Assembly (NCBI GenBank): GCA_017559825.1 | Contig: JAFYQR010000071.1 | Location: forward strand, 1-59,965 | Reading direction: 5' to 3' | From: Thermoguttaceae bacterium | Lineage (GTDB): Bacteria; Planctomycetota; Planctomycetia; Pirellulales; Thermoguttaceae | DNA: 59,965 bases | Shown here: piece after piece, positions 27,301 to 36,300 of the stretch | How the letters are laid out: each line of letters opens with the position of its first letter | Numbering within the stretch: the stretch's first letter is position 1 | The notes under the pieces: generated by a model | Told to the model about the DNA's origin: nothing | Databases searched by the model: none | What the model saw: the letters and a program-made list of their open reading frames with translations, nothing else | Translations under genes and position numbers: made by a program

Positions 27301-30300
27301 GGTCGGTCGGCGAAAGAACCGTGCCGACGACGTTGCCGTTCAAACCGGCGACCGTGCGCCAAGCGTCCATACCGCCGATGAGGTTCGTCGTCGCTTCAAG
27401 GTTTTGAGCGCGAACGTCGACGTTTTGCGCGCCGCCGTTTTGCGCGACGATCGAGTTGGCGAGGGTAACCAAGCCGTCTTCGGAGTAAACGCCGCCGTAA
27501 ATACCGGCTTCGTTCAGCGCGATCGTCGAGTTGTAAACGTAAACCTTGCCCGCGTCGGCCGCGATCGCGCCGCCGTAACGCTTCGCTTCGTTGCCGTAGA
27601 AAACGGTGTTGACCGCGAAGAAAACGCCGCCGTTTTGGTAAACCGCGCCGCCGTCTTTCGCCGCGTAGTTGTTCGCGACGACCGAGTCGACCAACGAGAG
27701 CGAACCTTCGCGAAGTTCGAACGCGCCGCCGTTTTTGTTTTCGCCGGTCGCTTTACCGTTCGTAAAGGTGAAACCGCGGAATTCGACGTCGCCTTCGCCG
27801 GTCTTAACGAAGAGTTGCGTTTCGTTGCGCCCGTCGATAGTAATGTCGTAGTATTTCGTTTCGCCGAATTCGTCGACGTAAGCGCTCGTAATAACGACGG
27901 AGCCGCTCAACACGATAGCGCCGAGGTCTTGACGCGCCGTGCCGCCAAACGGGTCTTCGTAGATCGCTTCGCCGTTCGAGAGCGCGATCGTTCCGGCCTT
28001 GTCGAAGACGAAGAGGTCGGGCGAGAACGTAACGGTGCGGCTCGCTTCGTCGGTTCCGGTCGCGGTCGCGGCGTACTTAATCGCTTCGCGGAGCGAAATT
28101 TGACCGTCGTACGGGTCGAACGTGTCTTCGAGCGTCGTAACGACCGTCGAAGCCGTTTCGGCGCTCGCGTCGACTTCGTAGGCGCCCATGTCGACGGCGT
28201 TCCCGGTTTCGCGGGACGAACCGTTGAAATCGACTTTCAACGCGACCTTAACGCCGTTGAAGTCGAGGTAGAACGCGTATTCGCTCGAAGCGGCGTCGAG
28301 CGCGGGGCTTCCGGCGCCGAGGCGGAGGTTCCACTCGGTCCAATCGGCGGTTTCGTCGAAGTTGGCGAAATCGGGCGCGTAAACGGAAGCGTTCGTCGAA
28401 TCAAGCGCTTCGACGGTCGTTTCGATCGTCGAGTATTTGGCGTCGAACGCCGCGTCGTCTTGCGCGACGGTTCCGCCGATAATCGAGTTGTAAATCGTCA
28501 GCGCGCCTTCCGAAGCGTAAACGCCGCCGACGTTGCCGACCGCGGTAACGTTGACGAGGAAGAGCGAGGAATCGACGCCGAACGCCGCCAACGCGTTTTC
28601 GCCCTCGTTCGCCAAAACGAGCGAGCTGGCCAACGTCGCGGAACCGGTCGTAACGACCGCGCCGCCGATATTGTCGGCGAAGACGGAGCGCGTCGCGAGG
28701 AATTGTCCGACGTTGTAAACCGCGCCGCCCTCGAGGCCGGCTTCGTTTCCGGTCAGTTTCGCGTTCGTCAAGGACGCGGTTCCTTCGTTGTAAATCGCGC
28801 CGCCTTGGCCCGTCGCGACGCCGTCGGCGAAGGTCGCGTTGTTGACGGAGAACGTTCCGACGTTGTAAACCGCCGCGCCGTTTTCGGCGAAGGAACCGGA
28901 AATCGTCGCGCCGCGAGTCGCGGAGAGGACGCCCGCGTTATAAACGGCGCCGCCGTCGGTTCCGGCGAACGCTTCTTGAATCGTCGCGCCGGCGAGCGAG
29001 GCGGTTCCGACGTTGTAAATCGCGCCGCCTTCGGCGTTAGCCGTCGCGCCGTCGATCGTCGCGAGACCGACGGAAAGAGTTCCTTCGTTGTAAATCGCGC
29101 CGCCTTGTTCGGCTTCGACGTCGGCGACGAGCGTCTTCTTCGAGTTCGCGTCGACGGAGAACGAACCGGCGTTGAAGACCGCGCCCCCGCGATTCGCCGT
29201 CGCGGATTTCAGCGTCGAGTCGGCGATCTTGAGGTTCGAACCTTCGGCGACGTAAATCAAACCGCCGTCTTCCGCCGCGCCGTTTTGAATCGTCAAACCG
29301 GCGAAGTAAGCGGACGCGGTCGCCGAGGTTTCGCGGTACATATCGACGTTGAAGACGCGCGATTCGCCGCCCGCGTCGATCGTCAAACCGCCGATCGTCG
29401 TCGCGTCGAGCGCAACGGCGCGTTCGACCGTAATTTCGCCCTTTTCGAGTTCGACGACGCCCGCCGCGAGCCCGCTTTCGAAGGTAATCGTCGTTCCGAG
29501 CGTAACGGCTTCGTAAACGGTCAGGCCTTCCTTATAAATACGTTCCGAACCGTCTTCGAGCGTCAAAACGTCGCCCGCTTTCAGGTCGGCGGGAGCGAAG
29601 TTCGCCGAACGGTAAACGATTTGCGCGCCGTCCGGCGAAATCAACTCGGTTCCGCGCGGCAAATCGACAACCTTGCCGTCGGCGTCGGTAAAGACGCCGC
29701 GTTCGAGGTTGAAGGTCGTTCCGGCTTCGAAAATCGTCGTTTCGACGCCGCCGATCGTTTCGACCAGCGGATTAACGAGCGTATAGGCGCCGTCTTGCAT
29801 GTCGACCGCGCGCGCGACGGCGACGACGCCGAGCGGAGCTTCCGGATCAAACGTATAAGTCGTCGTGGTCGTCGCAACGGTTTCGCCGGTTTCCGCGTCC
29901 GTCGTTTCGGTCGTCGTCGTTTCGGCGATCATGAACGTGAATTCCGCGCCCGCCGGAAGCGTGAACGCAACGGCGGCTTGAGTCGTCGTCGATTTGTTCG
30001 TCGTTTCGTCGGTCGTCGTAACGTTGACCGTCGCGGCGAACGTCCCGTCTTTTTGGTAGATCGCGACGTAAGTTCCGGCGTCGAAGGCGGTTCCGGCCGG
30101 CAGGAGGTTTTCGACCGTCGTCGCGGTCAGCTCGACGCTAATCGCTTGCCCGACGACGAAATCGGCGACCGCGCCGTAGGACAGCGTTCCGGTCGCGCCG
30201 TCGGCGGCGGTAATCGTCGCGCCTTCTTGCACCGGAATTCCGGACGCGAGAACGAGTTTGCCGTTCAGGACGGTCGCTTCGGTTCCGTCGGCAAGGAAGA

Positions 30301-33300
30301 GGACTTGCTCTTCTTCCAGCGCGATCGATTCGCCGTAAGCGTCGACCATGTAAACGCCTTGGAGCGCGTAGAACATCCCGGTTTGCGTTCCGGAGACGCC
30401 TTCAAACTCGACGAGACGCCCGTTCTTCACTTCGAAGACGCGCCCGTCGGCGGCCGTCAGCGTCGCGCCCTCTTGGAGGAGCGTTTCGACTTCGTAAGTC
30501 GTTCCGGCGTAGGCGAACGCTTCGCGGAGCGAAATCTCGCCGTCGGTCGGGTTGACGATATCTTCGAACGTCGTAACGATAGTCGACGGCGTTTCGAGGT
30601 TTTCGGCGTCCGGCGCAAATTCGAAAGCGCCCGCGTCGACCGAGCCGCCGCCGAGGCCGATACGAGCGGAACCGGCGAGGTCGAAGTCGAGAACGAGACC
30701 GCAAGCGAGGCGCGTCGCGGCGTTCGAACCGCGGTCGACCGGAACGGCGTCGAACGCCGCCAAGCGGTAGTCGCCCTTCGCCGCGTCGACGAAACCCGGG
30801 TCTTCCGCGCCGCAATCGACGTTCGATTCGGCGAGCTCGTAAGCGCCGTCGACGAGCGCGCCGTCGTTGAGCGCGAAGAGCGAGTTCGCGATTTCGAGCG
30901 TTCCGGCGTTCGCGATCATCGCGCTTTCCGAGGCGCAGTTCGCGAAAGTAACGTTGACGAACGAGAGTTCGCCGGCGTTCGAAACGACCGCATCCGAACC
31001 GGCGTCGCAACCGGAAATCAGCGAGTTCGCCAGCTCGAACTTCGCGCCTTCGTCGACGACGATCGCCGAGCCGGTCGCGCCGACGATCTTGACGCCGATC
31101 AACGAAACCAATTCGGTTCCGGAAATTTGGAGCGCGCCGGTCGAAGCGTCGAACGTCAATTCGCCCTTCAAATTCGTCGCGTCGATAATCCCGCCGTTCG
31201 CGAAAACGATCGCGGCTTGCGATTCGTCGACCGTCAACGCTTGGCCGGCGAGCGATTCGTCGAAGACGATCTTCGTCATCGCGACGTTTTGCTCGACCGT
31301 GGCGCGGGTCGAGAGCTTCACTTCTTCGAAGACGCCCTTCGACGTTTCGAGGTAAAGCCCGGTCGTTCGCGCGTAATCTTCGCCCTTGGCGGTCTTCACT
31401 TTGCAACCTTGACCGTCGGCGACGACGTAAAGCGTTTCGCCGCCTTCAAGAGCGGTCTTCAGCGTCGTTCCCTCTTTCAAGAGATAATCGCGTTCGAAGC
31501 GTTCGTCGTCGACGATTTGCGAACCGGTCGTCGCGTAAAGTTTGAACTCGACGTCGGCGACCGCGACCCCGGCGTCGTCGATCAGCGAGACCAAACCGGC
31601 GGCCCAATCGTCGGCCGTCCAAGAGACCGCGACGTTCGGTTTCTTAAATTCGACCGTCTTCGTTTCGGCGTCGACGGCGCAGGGTTCCGTCGTGCGGAAC
31701 GAGCCGCCGACGTACTCGACGACGATCGTTTCGGAGAGCGTTCCGGTCGTCGTTCCAAGCGTAACGACCGAACCGGCGCCGAGCGCGAACTTCGCGCCGT
31801 CGACAAGCTCGGCGGAGCTCGGAATCGCCGTTCCAATAAGGGCGGCGGCTTCGCGGAGCGAAATTTGGCCGTCGTGCGCGTCGACCGAGTCGACCGTCGT
31901 CGTAACGACGATCGCTTTTTCGGCGAGCCATTTTTCTTGGAACGCGTCGTTTTCCGACCATTCGCCGTTCGCCAAGACCGCTTCGGCGACGTCGTTCGTC
32001 GCGTAGGTCGGAAGCGCTTCAAGCTTCGTCAAGCGCGCGTCGGCGGCGAGCAGGTCGGCCAATTCTCGCATCGTAACGCGACCGTCGGAAACTTCGACGT
32101 CTTGCGCTTCGTCGCTCGGGAATCCGGCTTCCGGTTTCGCGGCGTTTTCCGCGTCGTCGGCGATCGGGCCGACCTTTTGCAGCTCGGCGATACCGGCGGT
32201 CAGCGCGAGGTTAAATTCGGAGCGTTGGAGAACGCCGATCGGCGAGACTTGACCGCTCGTTCCGGCGGTCAGAACGCTCGTTTGCGCCGGACGCGCCGAA
32301 GCGCCGTTCTTCGTCGAGTTCGTCAACGAGTCGACGAACGCGTCGTAATTGATCGAGGTTTCCTCGACGTCCTTCGCGACTTGGCCGCCGTCGAGGAAGA
32401 AGAGTTTCGATCCGGCGGCGATTCCGTCGAACGCCGCGGTCAGGTCGAGACTCGAAACGTATTGCGAACGTTGCGAACCGTAGGTCTTCAGGTAACCGAC
32501 CGCCTCGCCGCCGACAAAACCGGCGGAACCGCCGCCCGCGAAGTAGAAGACGACGACGTCGTTGTCGTCCGAAACGGCCGCAAGGTTTTCAAGCGCGTTC
32601 AAAACGCCGGTCTTCGTCGCTTCGGAATTCGTCAGAAGCGTAATGTTTTCCTCGGCCCATTGCGGGTCGGCGAGGAGCGCTTTGCGGAACGCTTCGGCGT
32701 CGTTCGCGGCGGCGGTCAGGTCGTTTGCGGTTCCCGGATAGTCGGAAACGCCGACGATCACGGCGCGATAAACGACTTCGTTAAGGAAGTCGGCGGTCGT
32801 CTTTTCGACGCTCGCGCAGAGCCAGCCTTCTTCGACCGCGAAACCGTCGAGTTCTTCCGCAGTCGCCGTTTCGGTGAAGTAATTCTTGACTTGGAGTTGG
32901 AATTCGTATTTCGTCCCGGCTTCGAGCCCGGCGATCTTGCAGCCGGTCGCGGCGCGGTCGAAAGTTCCGGCGACGACCCATTCGCCCGGAACGCCGTCGG
33001 CGTCGAACGCGCGGTAACGGACGCGAACGTCGGAAACGTAGTCGCTATTCGGGATTTCCCAAGTCAGCGTCGCGACGGAGTTCAAGAGCGTAACGGCGTC
33101 TTTGCCCAGCGTCGTCGTTTCGTCGTTGAAGTAATCTTGCGGATCGGTCGGAATAACGGCGCCCGATTGCGTGAAACCGCCGAGCTCGAGGCTGTAGTCG
33201 TTCGCCGCGCCGTTAAAGCCGACGACGCGAACGAAGTACGTTCCCTCGGTAATCGAGCGGTTCGCTTTGCCGCCGGACGCGGCGTTGACGTCGGCAAAAT

Positions 33301-36300
33301 TGATCGTTTCAACCGAGCCGACTTCAGAGCTCTTGCCGACGAGTTGCAACGTGTAAGCGCCGGTCGCGTAGGCTTCTTCGAACGTCGAATTCGGATCGTT
33401 CAGAACCGCTTTATAAAGGTAAAGGTCGAGGTCGCCGGTCGTGTTCGCCGGGTTCGCGTCGCCGATCAGCAGGTTGATATAAGCGTTCGCGTAGTTTTGC
33501 GTTTCGGCGTTTTCGTCGTCCTTCAGGTCGAACTTGAACCAGTCGGCAATCGGAGCGCCGGTCGCGTCGGTTTTGCCGGTAACGCGCAGGTCTTCGATCA
33601 CGCGGCAAAAGAGGTTGTCGCCGTTTTCGTCGACGAGAATCTCGCCGTCCGCGCCAATCATAGGACGCAGATTTTCGATGTTCGCTACGCCGAGATCCGG
33701 GTTCGTTTCGCGCGGATTTTCGTTTTCGACGACTTCGGACGGATTGCCGTTCGGCGCGAACTTGTCTTCGTCCATATTATCGAGTTCGAAACGAACCGAC
33801 GCCATGTTGTTGTCGACGAGGTATTCGACTTCTTTCGCGACGCCGTCTTTAACGACGTAGTCGGTCGCGACGCCGTTTTCGCCGACCGCGACGCCGAAAA
33901 CTTTCGTCAACGCGATTTCTTCCGAGCCGCGCTTGACGGTCGCGGTCGAGCCGACGCTCGTCGCTACGACGGAGCCGGACGCGTCGACGAACGCGCCGTC
34001 TCGATAGGTCGCGGAAACGCCGTCGACGACGACCGAGTCGCCTTCAAAGAATTCGAACGGTTTTTCCGCGCCGTCGGCGTAGAACGCGCCGAGGTCGTAA
34101 TTCGTCGGGTTCAGAACGAGCGCGAACGCGACCGGCTCGGTCGATTCCGCGTCGACGTATTTGCCGATCAGCGAAGCCGGATCGGAAATCGCGCCGAGGT
34201 TGAAGTCCGAAACGATCAGCGATTCGCCCGCAGCCATGTCGAGCCCGCCTTCGAAGAGCGCGATCAAACGCTCGCGAGTCGAGGAGAGCATTCCCTTGAC
34301 GTTGGCGTCGGAGTTCAACGCGGCGACGACGTCGGCGGCGTCGACGAGAACGCCGTTAATGTAAAGGGCGAGCGACGCTCCGGCGTAGTCGGCGTTTTGG
34401 GAAATCGAGACGCCGCAGTTCAAGTAAACGTTCGAATCGACGCCGATCGACGTTTCGTTTTGGAACGTTTCGCTTTGCGAGTCGGCTTGTTTTTGCGTCG
34501 CGACGACGAGCGACGACTCCCAAGACATGTCGGCGGGAACGTCGAGACGCGCGTCCGGAACGTCGCAAACGCCCGGTTTGAACTCAAGTTTGTAACCGAC
34601 GTTGCTCGCATTTTTGAAACCGACGACCTTCACGAAGTAGACGCCCGGATCCAAACCTTCGAGCGAAATCGTTTCGTAATATTGATCGCCGTTGAGCGCC
34701 AACTCGCTCTTCAACGAGACGCCGTCCTTTTTGACCAACGAGTAGCCGCGGTCGTCGCTCGGGTCTTCTTTATAAAGGTAGAAGTCGAGGTCGCCGTCGT
34801 TTTCTTGAACGAACTTCGATTGATAGTAAAGGTTGACCGCGTTCCCCTCGACGCCGGCGCCGGTCATTTCGAAACGGAACCAGTCGACTTCGGAAACTTC
34901 GTTGCGAGCGTATTGCTTCAGAACGAGGTCGGTCAACGTCTTTTCGCCGAACAGAACGCCAAGATTGCCGCCCGTTCCGACCGGAGCGTTCGCAACGTCT
35001 TCGAACGCGTCGTTTTGCTCGAAGCTGTCGTCGAAACCGGCGCGGAAGGTCAGTTTGTAACCGTCGTTGATTTGCCCGGCGGCTTTCGGATTCGCGAACT
35101 CAACTTTGAGGTAGAATTGGTTTTCGCCGTAACCGCCCGGATTCAGACCGGCGAGCGAAATACGATGACGGCAGGTCGTCGTCGCGTAGGTTTTCCCGTC
35201 TTCGCCGACGTTGTAAACGGTTTCCTTCGAGAAGGTCGCGTCGTAGCGGCCCGGCTCGTAGCCGTAGGCTTCGGAGTCGAGCGGAATCAAGGAGCCGTCT
35301 TCGCCGCGCAGGTAAAGGGTAACGCTCAGCGGCGCGACGCCGTAAGCGTCTTGGTACTCAAGGAGAACGTAGTCGGAGTTCGACGCGGTTTGACCGAGCG
35401 AAAACGCGTAATAGTCGACCGGGTCGGCGGGCGTTTCGGCGTTCGGCGCGTCCGAGTAAAGCGAAAGATTTTCGAGAACGAGGACGTTCCCCTCGATCGC
35501 GCGATCGGCGCCCGGCGTCGCGACGATCGCGTCGATTTCGCCGAGGTCGGCCTTCGGATTGGCGACGACGTCCGCGATCGAGTCGTTCTTTTCGTAAATG
35601 TCGGCTTCGACGCCGTAACCGGGCATGCGCTCGAGCGTCGTGAAGGAGTAAACGTAAGGAACTTGGCCTTCGGCGGCGTTCGTTCCGACGAGGCGGTACG
35701 CGCCGGTTTCGCCGATCGAATCGTCCCAAACGACCGGAATCGTGCGGATTTCGCCTTCCGTCGTCGAAACGATCGCGCCGGTGTAGTAGCCTTTGTCGTT
35801 TTCGTTATAAAAGCCGCCCGCGTCGTCGGTCGTGAAGCCCCAAAGCGTAACCCACTCTTTGCGCGGTTGCTGCGTCAAAGCGTCGGTCGCGTCGCCGGCG
35901 ATCGTCGAGAAACGAATCTCGACGCCGACCGCGGCGCCGTTCGCAAGGTATTCGGTTTGAACGCCGTAGAACGGCGACATAATATCGGACGCGAGGATTT
36001 CGCGGCTATATTCGGAGTAATCGCTCCATTGGCCGGTCGTCGACGGGAAGAGGTTCCCGGCGGTCGAATTTTCGTCGAGCTGCGACCACCCGACTTGACC
36101 TTGCGGCGCGTACTCGGCGGCGCCGTTCATGAACCAAGCGAGCCCGTAGAGAAGCGACGATTGATCGTTCGTAAACGCGTCGGTAAAATAGTCGAACACT
36201 TGGTTTTCCGGCTTGACGTCGGAATCCGGGTCGACCGCTTCGGACGACGGGCCCCAACCGGCGTAGGTCAGCATGTTCGCAAGCGTCGCGGCCCACCCCA

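Noticed and set aside
21383..31920. Possible CRISPR or satellite array in the repeated region
   Set aside because: The repeats are coding, spaced about 1 kb, and follow protein module boundaries; there are no short direct repeats with unique spacers.
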